Below are positions 44,148 through 55,318 of a stretch of 64,000 nt of DNA, piece by piece. The notes below the pieces were generated by a model. The model was not told the DNA's origin. It was given only the letters and a program-made list of their open reading frames with translations, and ran no database searches. Numbering within the stretch: position 1 is the first letter of the stretch; each line of letters starts with the position of its first letter. The DNA lies in NCBI RefSeq assembly GCF_009870125.1, contig NC_046681.1:13157001-13221000 (forward strand). Reading direction: 5' to 3'. A program made the translations under genes and the position numbers. The DNA comes from Drosophila pseudoobscura. Its lineage: Eukaryota; Arthropoda; Insecta; Diptera; Drosophilidae.

Positions 44148-47100
44148 ATGAAGAATCGCCAGAGGCAGCGCCGAATATCTCTCAATGAAAGCCACAACAA
44201 GTACAACCACATTGATGTACAAATATCTACCAATACAAAAGAACCCAATCAAGTCAATTTAAATTCATCGTCAAAGCTGTCGTCGAGAGCGACCTCACTG
44301 GAGGCTGCTGCTGCTGATGATGCTCCGCGTACGTCTCCGTCTCCCTCTCCGTCTCTATCTCCGCCTGTTGCTGTTCCTGTTTCCCAGATAGCAGCAGCAA
44401 CACAACAAGAGCAACGTCTACAGCTGATTATGCCGCCTACAATCATGACGGGCGATTTTCCAACATACGTGAAGATGCGAAAATCCAAGTCCACGCCAAG
44501 TCTCCTTCTCGAGGAGGAGCCGCCGGCCATTGTCTGGCGTCGCCACATCATCTCCCAGCCAAAAACCGCATCGGAGGCTAGCGAAACTGTCGCTACAGTC
44601 GACAGCAGCCACTGCTGCATGGAAGTGGAACCCCAGCAACATGAACAATTTTCACGCTTCACCACCAGCAGCGGCAATAACGATAGTTGCAACAACAAGT
44701 GCAGCAATGCGACGCCAACAACACCGGAGTCATTGCGCTTTGGATGTGCACACTATAAGCGACGTGCCATGTTTGTGGTAAGTGTCTTTATCATACTGAC
44801 TATAGAGGACAAATTATGAACACGTTCAGGAATCTCTGAGAGAATATATACCAAAGGAAATAGTGGAATTCCTAGTGGGAAACATGCCCAGAAAATAAGG
44901 AATACATTCATCTTTTTTGTTTCATTAATTGGAAGAATACTTTAGAGCTCAGAGGGTCTTCAGAGCCAGTGATTGATGAAGAACTTGGGAACCTCTGAAA
45001 GAAAAGTTTCTAAATGAAGCAACTCTCTAGATATTCCGTGTCGCTCAATAAAAAGAAGAGGAAAATTCTTTAGGCCTCAGTGGAAATAAATGTCTCAATA
45101 AATATTTCCCCATTTCATATAAATATAAATTGACTCAATATGCGGGTCTAACGCGACAGTAAAAAAAATTACCAAAGAATTTCGAAACAATTCTTTATCA
45201 AAGGGTGCTCTTAGTCATTCGATTAGAATTGAACAAGAGCTTGGCTCCCAGGGATTAACCATGGCATAAAAATACCCCTACTTATCGAGGGTTCTTTCGG
45301 GGAACTCGGCTTTCCATGGATAACCATTTCAATTATTCCCAATATCCATTTCTATATATTTTCGGGCAAGAAATTCCCATCAAATCCCCTTTTTAAGTCT
45401 AAGAATTTAGCACATTTTGAGGGAAAGTAATGTTGGCGCCAGAAGCCATCTGGTACTTTTGCTGTCGTCCAAGTGCTGCTATAGCTCCAGCCCCCAAAAT
45501 GGTATTCAAAGCTTTATTTATATGTTTTTAAACAAACCAAGCAAATAAAGTGTCTGAAGTCTAAACAGAAACGAGTACCTCCAGTGTTTGATGTAATTTC
45601 AATTGAATGGAATTACTATTTGCACGGAAATGGCGCGGACAGCCAAGGGGGAAGGTCTGTCTATCGGATCTAAGTAGACACTGGTCTGGCAACAAATTAA
45701 ACCGGATCGGGCCTCCGTCTGCTCCGATTCACAGTGAAAGAATTTCCAGTGGGCAGGCCGGCAAGTGAGGCGAGCGCCCATTTAACACCTCCATTCTCCA
45801 TTGATCTGGGCAAATAATGCGTGTATGTATATCTTCTTTACTTTTTTTAGTTGTTGCTGGTGGGTCTAAAAAATTATGAACAATGTGAAATTGTGTATGC
45901 ACATAAAGCAATCGTTCTCCCGGTAATATCCCAGGTCTTTACTCTGCCAATTAGGAGGCACCAGAGACATAATTATTGAGAGGTGATAAGTAGGGTATGG
46001 GATACCCGTACAGTTGATATACGATAATATTTATGTAGGTGATGGAGAAAAAATGACTCAATGCAAGGGAAAGTAGAAGTACAGGCAGGAAAATTTTGGA
46101 TAATATGAAAGGAAATGGAAAAGTTTTCAAAATTCAATTAGGAAGATGATCATAATGAGGGTGGAGATCTTTAGAATTCCAAGTAAGATCGAGAATAGAA
46201 TCTTCAGGAATAAAATTGCTGTACAAAATTCCTCAGTATACTATAATTTTTCATCATAAAGCTGAAATTTATTTCCAAGCTTTAGAGCTCTCTAAATAAA
46301 TGCCACGTATAGGAAATGGAAAAGTTTTGGGGGAGATCTTCACAATTTCAAGAATGAAATTGCTATACAAATTCCTGAGTACAACTCATCGTAAAAATGA
46401 AGAATTTTTTATTATATAACAGAAATTTACTTCCAAGCTTTATAGCTCCCTAAAAAAAAATGTCACGTATAGCCGTACTGCGCCCAAATCTGTCCTAAAT
46501 ATCTCACAATTTTAAGGGTCTTTCGATCTGCTTCGGCTTTTGTATGTACACGTATTACAACCAGTGGAATAATGTGATACTAACACTCGTAATATTCCAG
46601 GAGACAGAATTTTCCAACGTATGAGAAGCCGTACAGTATTTGCATTTTACTGAAATGTTGAATCAGGTGGAGTTTTTGTTTTGTTTTAAATACTTAATAT
46701 TTATACTGGGTGTGTGTGTGTGTGTGTGTTTTTGTAAGCTGAACAATGCGTGAAATTAATTTATGCATACCTGTGGATTTAAGCTCAATGTTAAGAACAC
46801 AAGTGGAGCAATGCCCGCCATTACTTACCCCTCAAATACGAGTACGAGTACGAGTACGAGTCTGTATATATTCTTCAGAGATCTTGTATTAATTTATCAT
46901 AGAACCTTGCTGTTACTTAACTTCTGTCTTTGTCTGGGCCAAATATATGTATTCTGGAAAGAAATAATATGATCATTAGTGAAACACAGCCATAAAATCC
47001 CTCTTTTTTTTGGGGATGGAGGAGAAACACACAAAGAAACCGGATTTAAAGATGCTTCTACTCCGTTTTCTGTATTTCAAGTGTTATCATCACAGCAAAG

Positions 47101-49035
47101 TTGAAAGAATACCAGAATACATTCATACATATACGAAAAAAAAGGTTGTTAAAGTTATAAATAATCCTCAAAGATAGTACGAGGTGGAGAGCTGTACCAG
47201 ATATAGCATTACGATTGTGGGCGTCTCACTTTTGACATAGTATAAATAGAACAAATGCAAGAGTTCTTGGGTCTTGTAAGTTACAAAGAAGACACGTAGA
47301 AACGTGTGTCGAGGGGTAGATAACAGATAAATTATAAACTAAATCCATCTTTAACCCTACTCCGCGACAAAGTCCGAAACCTGATCCATATGAACACACA
47401 AATACCAAATACGTTTGGTCTTTATCTTTATCATAACCAAATGTTGATAATTGGTCGGGCGAATCAATTAGCAAACATCTAATGAACCGACGACACGGGT
47501 AGCTTTGGGGTATCGTATGGGATCTTTACAAGTGATTTTGATTTGATTAGGGCTCCATAATTCCTACAACGCAGGAGAGCCTTTGCTTTCGACTGCAATG
47601 TTTATGATAATGCTAAGAGCAGACCAGTGGATCCGACGCCAAACGATTGATTTGCTTTTGAGCCCCCCAGACGTCACTCATTTTGTGCTCCGTTTCCAGG
47701 CAGATTTCTTTGATTAGCAACTCAATTTGAGAATTAGTAGATGTGTCACCGCGACGCCTGCTAATGAATTATGTTTGTTCAGTCCTTGACTGTGGAAACT
47801 CAAGGCGGAATATTTTCAGATTTACTGTAGGATAACTAATTTTCCATTCCATAATCGATTTCTTCGCTCTCTTTTAGACTCCGTGCTGCAATAAGTTCTA
47901 CAAGTGCCGGTTCTGCCACGATGAGAACGAGACCCATCACTTCGATCGGAAGACACTCACAGAACTCATCTGTTCCGAGTGCAACACGCGGCAGACGGTG
48001 CAAGAACAATGCGAGAACTGTGGCGTGAGATTTGGCAAGGTAACGGTTCACTCACTGGCTGAGCCTTACTCCAAGTGATTCCTTGGATAACCATGCTCCT
48101 CTTTTGCAGTATACATGCCTCATATGCAATCTATTTGATGACGCGGACAAGCAGCAATATCATTGTCATGGCTGTGGCATCTGTCGCATTGGCGGCGCTG
48201 ACAATTTCTTTCACTGCGAGGTCTGCAACATGTGTCTGCCCATCCAGCTGAAGATCGATGGCCATCGGGTGAGTCCACTCCCCCAAGTTAAAAGCACTTT
48301 CAGCGCCAACTATAGATACATGTGGTACATCTGACCTCCGCGTAATTTGAAAGCGGATCAAAGAAATCGCCAGCTTGCATATTAATTTTGTGTCAATTCA
48401 TAGCCGAAACCGGTTGCCTAATTGCTTTTTGTGGCTCGCGATTTAGTTGAGTGGTTATGAATGTCAAAACTGTTCAACAGATAACTTAATTAATTGGCCA
48501 GCAATTCGCAGCAGATTTGAATCTTTAATTAATGGAGCGTTCCTTGTTTTGGTTTTCGTTTTCGTTTTCCAGTGCGTGGAAAACATCTCCCGGTCGCACT
48601 GTCCTGTTTGCTTGGGCGACATACACACCTCGCGCATTCCTTGCCACATTCCCGACTGCGGCCATCTGCTGCACAAGATGTGTTTCGATCAGCTCCTTGC
48701 CTCAGGCCACTACACCTGCCCCACCTGCCAGACCTCGCTGATCGACATGACGGCGCTGTGGGAGTATCTGGACGATCAGGCCCTACGCATGCCCGTGACG
48801 CTCAAGTACGAGAATCAGCGAGTGCATATCTTCTGCAACGATTGTCACAAGGTGAGCGTCGAGTGTCTACCTAAGGTAGGGATATCTCTATCTCTATCTC
48901 TATTTTGTATTGCAGACTTGCAAAACCAAATTTCATTTCATCGGACTCAAGTGCGTTCACTGCGGCGCCTACAACACCACACAGGATGTAAAGCGTCGCC
49001 TCTCTCTGGTCACCGATGAGCCATCCTCGGCATGA
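44148..49035 (+). CDS. Pirh2: Pirh2-type RING E3 ubiquitin ligase with long N-terminal extension
   Basis: RCHY1/Pirh2 family ubiquitin ligase. Exons 44148-44777, 47878-48039, 48110-48268, 48573-48851 and 48916-49035 give 449 residues, all joined in phase 0. Domains: about 195 residues of low-complexity Ser/Pro/Gln/Asn sequence; CHY zinc finger from FGCAHYKRRAMFV across the first splice (about 197-265); CTCHY finger with CLICNLFDDADKQQYHC and CHGCGICRIGG (about 266-320); RING with CPVC...CHIPDCGHLLHKMC...CPTC at about 327-368; and a C-terminal zinc ribbon (IFCNDCHKTCKTKF...CVHCGAYN). Human RCHY1 has 261 residues, so the N-terminal extension is fly-type. ATG 44148 is the first in frame after a TAG at 44118. 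The 3.1-kb first intron holds microsatellites only. Likely CG16947. Confidence 0.93.
46711..46861. repeat. TG dinucleotide and TACGAG hexamer microsatellites
   Basis: (TG)9-10 at 46711-46729 and four TACGAG units at 46837-46861, both within the first intron of Pirh2. Confidence 0.8.
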
Positions 49036-49829
49036 TATCCTTCCGCAGCAGCCCCATCCGCAACAACAGCAACAGGAAATCTCTTGCCATGCTACCCATA
49101 TTCGAACTAAATTGTTATTACACACAAACTGAAATCGTAACGCATTGAATTTAGACCAAATTCGAGCTGGTATCGAATATAAAACACACACCCACAAAAA
49201 GGCTCCCTAAATCATTTTACAATTATAGTTACACTTACACCTAAAATTTTCCAGAAAATTAATTAAATTTACTCTCGAATTTTAATTTTATCCTGACCGC
49301 AAAAACAAATCCATTTGTGTAAATCTCGAATTTTTCGATAAGCAAGACTTGTGTAAAATCATAGAATTACTTACTTACGAGTATTTTCAATAAAAAAAAA
49401 AAGAAGAGAACTTAAGCTAAATAATGAGTAAATCGTTAATGGATTGGGGTAACCCAAGCAGAAGCGATTTTTGTTACATTAGGATTCACTTTATTTTGGT
49501 TAACATATGTGATCTACAAACTAATATCATTTAATATCATCATCTTTTCCCGGATAAAATATGGATGGTTATGCATACGGAAGGTAGGCTTCAACTGTTA
49601 GACATGGAAGTAGTTAAATAAATGTACATAGTTGGGCCTGATATTGTTGAATATAACTTTAGAACTTTAACAAGCAAATGGTGCCTTGATCGGTGTCGTT
49701 TATAATAGAAATTTAGCCATGTAGTGGCGAAGACGTTTGCAGTCTCTACCATTGGACTTAATGGAACACTTAACAATTGGGTGATTTCTTTTGTATTTGA
49801 ACTGCCTTTTAAAGCTAATCCAATAGAAA
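49036..49829. other. Intergenic between Pirh2 and the MBOAT fragment
   Basis: AT-rich Pirh2 3' UTR and, from 49829 leftward, the presumed 3' UTR of the minus-strand acyltransferase fragment. No other feature seen. Confidence 0.55.
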
Positions 49830-50660
49830 TCACTGCGCTTTCTTTTCCTCCACTGCAGCAGTGTCTCCACCAGCTGCACGCTTCTGCCTGCGACGTTCGG
49901 CTGCCTTCCTTTGGTTTGTGAGGATAAAGCCGAGTCCCATCATCGCCGCCCAGCAGATGTATCCAATGTGATACACAGAGCTATAGAAACGCCAAATGTT
50001 GCCGAACGAGGAGAGCAGGAAGGCCACGCCCAAGTAGCTGAAGGCGAACCACTTGAATATCCAGAAGAGCACATCGATGACGGTCCGTACCGGGCCAGTG
50101 GCATCCTTGCGCACCAGCTTGTTCCACATATCCTCCAGGGAGACATAGAAGGGAGCGCCCATGATGCAGAAATAGTGTCCCGGCCGGAATCCGTGCCAGT
50201 AGGCCGAGCAGAGCAGAGTGGCACCCGTTCTAAAAGGTTTTCAAGAGCATATTAATACGGAAACTGAACGAGAGATCTATAAATATCAACACTACGGTTG
50301 AATACCTGCCAACCCTGCGATCAGTGGCAATGGAAAGAACAATTACAATAGCGAGTATACAATACAACTAGCAATAAAGCCACAAAAGCGGTCTACAGCG
50401 CTATGAAATTATCATTGGAACAGTACCAATGCATTTTCATAGCATCATATAACCACAGAACTCTCATCACCCACCTGTACTTCTTGCTGGGAAACAGCTT
50501 GTAGACATTGACGGCCAGCCAGTACTGCACGCAGACATTCCAGTGCTTCATGCCCTCGCGGAAGGTCCAGCATCGCTCCACTTCCATCACTCGGTGCCAG
50601 GTGCCGCACCTGGACCTGACATACTTTCCAGCAAAATAGGGACAAACAATTCATGGCCCG
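49830..50660 (-). pseudogene. frj: MBOAT7 / farjavit-like acyltransferase, C-terminal fragment
   Basis: Two exon pieces, about 50660-50475 and 50229-49830, join through GTGGGT...TTTAG in phase to about 195 residues. They match the C-terminal half of lysophosphatidylinositol acyltransferases: FREGMKHWNVCVQYWLAVNV, then SAYWHGFRPGHYF with the catalytic MBOAT His, then membrane helices (TVIDVLFWIFKWFAFSYLGV, IGYICWAAMMGLGFIL) and a basic tail. No stop or frameshift lies inside. However, the family has about 450-500 residues, the frame hits TGA just upstream (about 50665), and no N-terminal MBOAT exon exists up to the BTBD9-like gene or beyond it to 54 kb. I infer a 5'-truncated copy, though an undetected exon structure is possible. 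The frj ortholog is expected in this neighbourhood in D. melanogaster. Confidence 0.6.
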
Positions 50661-50675
50661 CGAAAGGAGTTCCAA

Positions 50676-51083
50676 GGGAGCCCACTGTCTCAGCTTGACT
50701 GAGTAGTGGGTGTAGTGAATAATTTAGCGCATACATACTTTAGCACAGCCATTGACAACACATATTCATCCCCACAAGAAAATGTCAACCAATGTCCTAC
50801 GATGCCGATAGGACTTGGACACCTGGCACTGTCCTGATTCCGATAGTTGTCCGGGGTGTGGGTCAACTTTCTCTCATTCTTGGAAATCGAACAAGACAAA
50901 TCTTATGTTAAGTAACAAAAATGCTGTATGTATATCTCTATAGTTATACGAATTTAATCCATTGGGAGAAATTAATTAGAGTTAAAGTAAATTAAAATAA
51001 CACAAATCCATTTAAAGAAAAAGCAAAGGAACAAGTCGTTAGATCTTCAGTCTTCAAGTCGATCGATCATCTAGGAAATGTTG
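50676..51083. other. Spacer
   Basis: No recognisable gene. A 69-codon minus frame at 50690-50899 shows no family features. Confidence 0.5.
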
Positions 51084-52265
51084 TTATATTGCAAGCTGGG
51101 TGTTCAAAATGGCTGAAATAGGCATATCTTTTAAAATGTCCATGCGTCCACTCTCTGGATGTACGATGCGAATGTAGCGAACAGGCCTGCGCGCGAAGTG
51201 GATATTGTGGGTTGGTTTTGATGTTGTAAATCTGATATTTCCCACGCCCACCCAGTGGGTAATGTTGCAAGCGACCTCTACGGTGCAGTTGAGCGAGAGT
51301 GCATTTTGAGTACTCCCGACTCCGATATTATTGATTATGCACCAGAACTTCAGCTTGACGATCTCAATAGATTTCATAGTTAAACGACGTGCCTCCTGGG
51401 TTTCTGAGGCCACATTTACCAGTGGATGTACGGCGGCACGGTAGGCCAGATTTGAAGGAATGAACGCTGTTTTGATGGCGTATAATATTGCATCCGGGTG
51501 GATAATTCCAGATGGATGCACCACATTCAGCAGGTCTTGCAGAGAAATGAGAGGGAGACGTACAAGCGAGACCAACGACTTGATGTCCTCGTTACGATTG
51601 TGGCTGCTCCATTTGCATACCATCCGAAAAATTTGCAGTTCGTGGGCAATCAAAGTGTCCCGTCGCAGGACTTCTTCAAGCGATTCCTTCGAGAGCATTT
51701 GGAAAGATTCGTGCGCGAGCAGTGGCCTCGTATTTCTGTCCACGAAATTGAGGCATTTCATGGTCAGGTCGGCAAGATTGAATTGGCGCGCTGTATCCAG
51801 GATCATGCACACATTGCTGACGTCCAGATTCTGGCGCAGATGTTCGGATATGGCCGTCTCGACTTCCAGCAAGCCATACATATTGGCCAAACCGAGCACT
51901 TTGAAAATGGCATTCACGTCCAGTTGGGATATGGGCAGAGTGCCCGAGTAAAGGTAGCCCAGGATTATTTTGAATGCCTCCAACGGCACCTCCAGCCGAA
52001 TCACATCTTGTTTTGACTCAGACATGCCACCGTAGAGTAGGCCGTAGAAGTAATTGCTGCGCTTTCCTAGAATCATGCGGTGCGCCGGCAGGCGCTGATC
52101 CTCCACGAGGAAAGTGATGTCCGAGAAGAGCTGGTCCATGCAGAGGCTCTCCATGTCAGCCAAGACTTGTTTGCCAAAGATGTGCACCGGCACTGGCTCG
52201 GCGGTGTGGCGTCTCTTAGCGGCGACGGTAGACGAAGAGGTTGCGTGGCTTGCCTGGCTGTTCAT
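51084..52265 (-). CDS. Intronless BTBD9-like BTB-BACK protein
   Basis: Single-exon gene of 393 residues. BTB domain at about 35-135 (LFSDITFLVEDQRLPAHRMILGKRSNYF, FYGLLYGGMSES), BACK domain at about 140-270 (NLDVSNVCMILDTARQFNL; MLSKESLEEVLRRDTLIAHE), and one degenerate F5/8C-like domain (FWCIINNIGVG ... RRPVRYIRIVHPESG). This order and wording match BTBD9, an adaptor of Cul3 ubiquitin ligases, but BTBD9 has about 600-720 residues, two such C-terminal domains and many introns. Lack of introns and the shortened C-terminus suggest a retrogene or an old rearranged paralogue with intact coding. The BTB could still bind Cul3. A DRE (TATCGATA) lies 190 bases upstream. No residual poly-A tract is seen. 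Confidence 0.85.
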   Translation of the reverse strand: MNSQASHATSSSTVAAKRRHTAEPVPVHIFGKQVLADMESLCMDQLFSDITFLVEDQRLPAHRMILGKRSNYFYGLLYGGMSESKQDVIRLEVPLEAFKIILGYLYSGTLPISQLDVNAIFKVLGLANMYGLLEVETAISEHLRQNLDVSNVCMILDTARQFNLADLTMKCLNFVDRNTRPLLAHESFQMLSKESLEEVLRRDTLIAHELQIFRMVCKWSSHNRNEDIKSLVSLVRLPLISLQDLLNVVHPSGIIHPDAILYAIKTAFIPSNLAYRAAVHPLVNVASETQEARRLTMKSIEIVKLKFWCIINNIGVGSTQNALSLNCTVEVACNITHWVGVGNIRFTTSKPTHNIHFARRPVRYIRIVHPESGRMDILKDMPISAILNTQLAI

Positions 52266-52470
52266 TTTCGTTACTGTATTTCTCTGTGAGTGGAGCGGTA
52301 GTGTAGATGTCTGCTTATATTTCTATATATCTATCCATATACTTTGTTTACTTACTCTTCTCCTTTTCTTCAGCAATTTATTTTTTTTAAGCACAATTTT
52401 TTTGTGACTCTCTTCAATGTTAAGTTGGCTGTGATAAAATATGTCGATTGATCTTATCGATACATTGAAT
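52266..52470 (-). promoter_or_regulatory. Candidate DRE promoter of the BTBD9-like gene
   Basis: TATCGATA at 52455-52462, 190 bases upstream of the minus-strand ATG, in AT-rich DNA. Only position and motif support it. Confidence 0.5.
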
Positions 52471-52683
52471 AGCCTGCGTGCGATAGTGTGAGCGTACATT
52501 TTAATAAATATTTATATTGTTATAATTACTTACCATTCCGTAATAATTGTTACTGTTTGCATTTAAGATCATCCGCTTATTTACTGCTCATACCCTATAG
52601 GCTGTAATAGCGCAGGTTTTCAGCGTGATTGTTGATTGTACGATTGTATGATTGTTTTTTTGTACGTTCAGTTTTTGTATGAT

Positions 52684-52955
52684 GTGCGCCGCTAGATCCC
52701 CAGGCTCATAATTCTCTCCTGTTTAGCCCAAAGGTCCTCCTTCTTGATGTTGATAATCTTGTACAGCTCAGGGAGTCTTGTCCTTGATGTCCATCCATCT
52801 ATCATAGACGATAGCCTGGTCCACCTTGAAGAACCCCACTGCGCCATCGACTCTTTCTCCACCGCCAACTCACTTTTCCTTTGTCCCTGGCTGCTCATCC
52901 GGTATGTCCTGTGGATCGTCCTGATGGTAGCGTGCCCATTCCAGCATCAATTTTT
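52684..52955 (-). pseudogene. Decayed Skp1-like pseudogene
   Basis: On the minus strand, pieces line up in order with Skp1: KLMLEWARYHQDDPQ (compare IQWCTHHKDDPP), EQPGTKEK then stop (compare DENKEKR), FFKVDQAIVYD (compare FLKVDQGTLFE), WMDIKDKTP (compare YLDIKG...GKTP, with the segment between deleted), and, in a shifted frame, KIINIKKEDLWAKQER (compare KTFNIKNDFTEEEEAQ). At least two stops and one frameshift are present, and the N-terminal half is missing, so it is not functional. Flies carry a family of Skp genes (skpA-F), and dead copies are unsurprising. Confidence 0.75.
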
Positions 52956-53970
52956 TCTTTGAAGTTTTAAGAGTTTTAAAATCGAAAAATGATGTAGACA
53001 CGATTTCCAGCTTAGACACTGTGTATATTTATTCCAGATTAGCTTATAAATCTAGATTCTATCAGGAAAAGAGCAACTAATGTTGTTAGCCACCATTTTT
53101 CAGAAGATATCAATAGCAGATATTTGATATTATCGGTAAATGATCGCCATAAACTGAAATTGCAATTAAAATACATATACAAATGCACATAAGTGCAGTA
53201 TACAATGCAATCTGTGACATATAACCAAGTCTCACAGACGAAATATCACTCTAATTATGCGCCCCAAGTGATATTTCCCCGATTTGTACATAATCCAATT
53301 AGATGACCCGCGCAATTGACTTTAAATCGCGGCAATTCACTTTGCGAGTTAGGTGACTCTGAAAATGTGATTCTATAATCAGTGGATGTAAACGCCCAGA
53401 TGATAATTGTAATTGCCAATAGCCGACGCTTTTTTGCTCACTTTGCAGCTACTTTTTGAGTTCGCTGAGAATTTCCCATACGATCTGGTGCCCAGTGCTA
53501 CGTCATCAAATGCATGTGGAACCGGTAATACAAAAAGCTGAATACGTTATCGTTGAGCTTACTGAATGGGAAGAAACGCGTGCCATTAGAGTATGAATGC
53601 TACAAAAAAATCAGTGGGCAATGCCTCAGAACAGCTGGGAACTAAACGTCAGGCAGTGGCTGCATTGGAGGGGGTCTGCTCGTTCGACTAGTCATGGGTA
53701 AGCAGTAGTCTTTTCCAATGAAAATCGAGAGGTGTAAACCTCTCTCCCTCATCCAAGGACTCAAGAGGGAACCATTAAGAACAACCGTAAATATATTATT
53801 GCAATAAACCTTTCAATATTCCTCGCGAAAACCCCCTTCGCAGACCACAGCACTGCCATAAACCTGGGCTGGCGCTCTTTTTCCCAATCGATTTGATCTG
53901 ATGCTAATGTCGCGGAGTGACGTGCTGAACTATCGGAATGCATCGGGGCTCTCTCTGGCGATGGAGGCAC
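52956..53970. other. Intergenic upstream of the lipase gene
   Basis: No gene seen. AT-rich to about 53450, then ordinary sequence leading to the lipase promoter. Confidence 0.5.
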
Positions 53971-53975
53971 ACTCC

Positions 53976-53982
53976 TATAAAA
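53976..53982 (+). promoter_or_regulatory. TATA box of the lipase gene
   Basis: TATAAAA about 95 bases before the ATG, in GC-richer surroundings. Suggests a focused, regulated promoter, in contrast to the DRE/motif-1 genes elsewhere in the window. Confidence 0.55.
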
Positions 53983-54075
53983 CGAACTGGCAAATTAGAG
54001 CCGAGCAACAGAGTGCAATTGTCAGTGGAACTAATAGCTTCGATCGTTGCAGCTGATCTAATAAATCGACTTAGA

Positions 54076-55318
54076 ATGTGGACCCAACTATTTGCAGTAC
54101 TGCTGCTGGCAGCACAATATGGTAAGCATTATCTGCGTGGGAATATGAAAGGCAATATGCTAACCTATCTGATCTGTAGCTCAAGGCAAACCCTCCATCG
54201 GCCAGAACGATCTCGGGGGCGACTATGACATGGAGATGAGTGCATTTATGGATATGCTGCCAGCGGAGGATGAAATGCCAGATGGTATCGGTTCGCGATC
54301 GTCCTTCTCCGAGGAGCCAGAATCGGATGATATCTTGGCCTCGTTGGACGATGAGTACGAGGGCGCCGAGCACTGTGAGTGGAACACCTGCGACAAGGAT
54401 CTAAGTGAGTCCCGGGGCATTGGATCGTTCTTGGATCTGAGTTTCATCAAGAAGATTGCTGGCAATCTGAACCCGTTCGGCAGCCACAAGCCCCGCATGC
54501 AGTTCTACCTGTTCAAGCGGGAGTTTCCCGAGTGCGGCCGAGAGCTGGACTTCAGCAGCGAGAAGAAGTGGCGCCACTCCGGGTTCAATGCCTCCCTGCC
54601 CACCAGGCTGATGATTCACGGCTGGATGAGTCAGTCGCGTGGCTCCTTCAATCGGGACGTGAAGAACGCCTATCTGAAGCGCGGAGAATACAATGTGATT
54701 GTGGCCGACTGGAGTGCCTCTTCAGCGAATGTCAACTACTTCTCGGTGGTGGGCCTAATCGAGGTTTTTGGCGCCCAATTGGCGCAGTTTACGAGGAACC
54801 TGAACCGCCAGTACGGCGCCAGCTTCGACAGCATGTACCTCATCGGCCACTCGCTGGGCGCCCAGATTGCCGGATCCGCGGGGAAGCGACTGAAGCCCGA
54901 CCAGGTCAACACCATCTTCGCCTTGGATCCGGCGGGTCCCAAGTTCCGGCATCGCAGCGCCGAGTTCCGCATCGATCCCACGGACGCCAAATACGTGGAG
55001 TCCATGCACACGAGTGTCAACTTCGGCTTCCGCCGGCCCACAGGCAGTGCGACTTTTTATCCGAACCATGGCACCATTCAGCCGAGCTGCTACTATCTGG
55101 GATGCTCGCACATCCGCTCCTACGCGATGTTTGCCGAGTCCATCAATTCCCCCAAGGGATTCTGGGGCACGCCCTGCACGCGCGACAATGGTCGGTGGCA
55201 GTGCGACCAGAGCCAGCGACAGACTGTCCAAATGGCTGGAGAGCCAGCGCTGCATAAGAGGGGCATTTTCTATGTGAAGACCTCGGCGAGTGATCCCTTC
55301 GCTTTGGGCAGGGAATAG
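54076..55318 (+). CDS. Secreted pancreatic-type (PLA1-like) lipase
   Basis: Exons 54076-54121 and 54180-55318 give 394 residues. The first exon encodes a signal peptide (MWTQLFAVLLLAAQYA), so the longer frame starting inside exon 2 is not the true start. After an acidic pro-like region (about 30-90) comes the insect lipase fold: MIHGW oxyanion region, ADWS, nucleophile elbow IGHSLGAQ with Ser240, Asp265 in LDPAGP, and His326 in CSHIRS. The triad is intact, so it should be active on triglycerides, galactolipids or phospholipids outside the cell, perhaps in the gut; expression is not shown by sequence. The short lid is typical of insect neutral and PLA1-like lipases. I do not assign a gene symbol. 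Confidence 0.92.
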
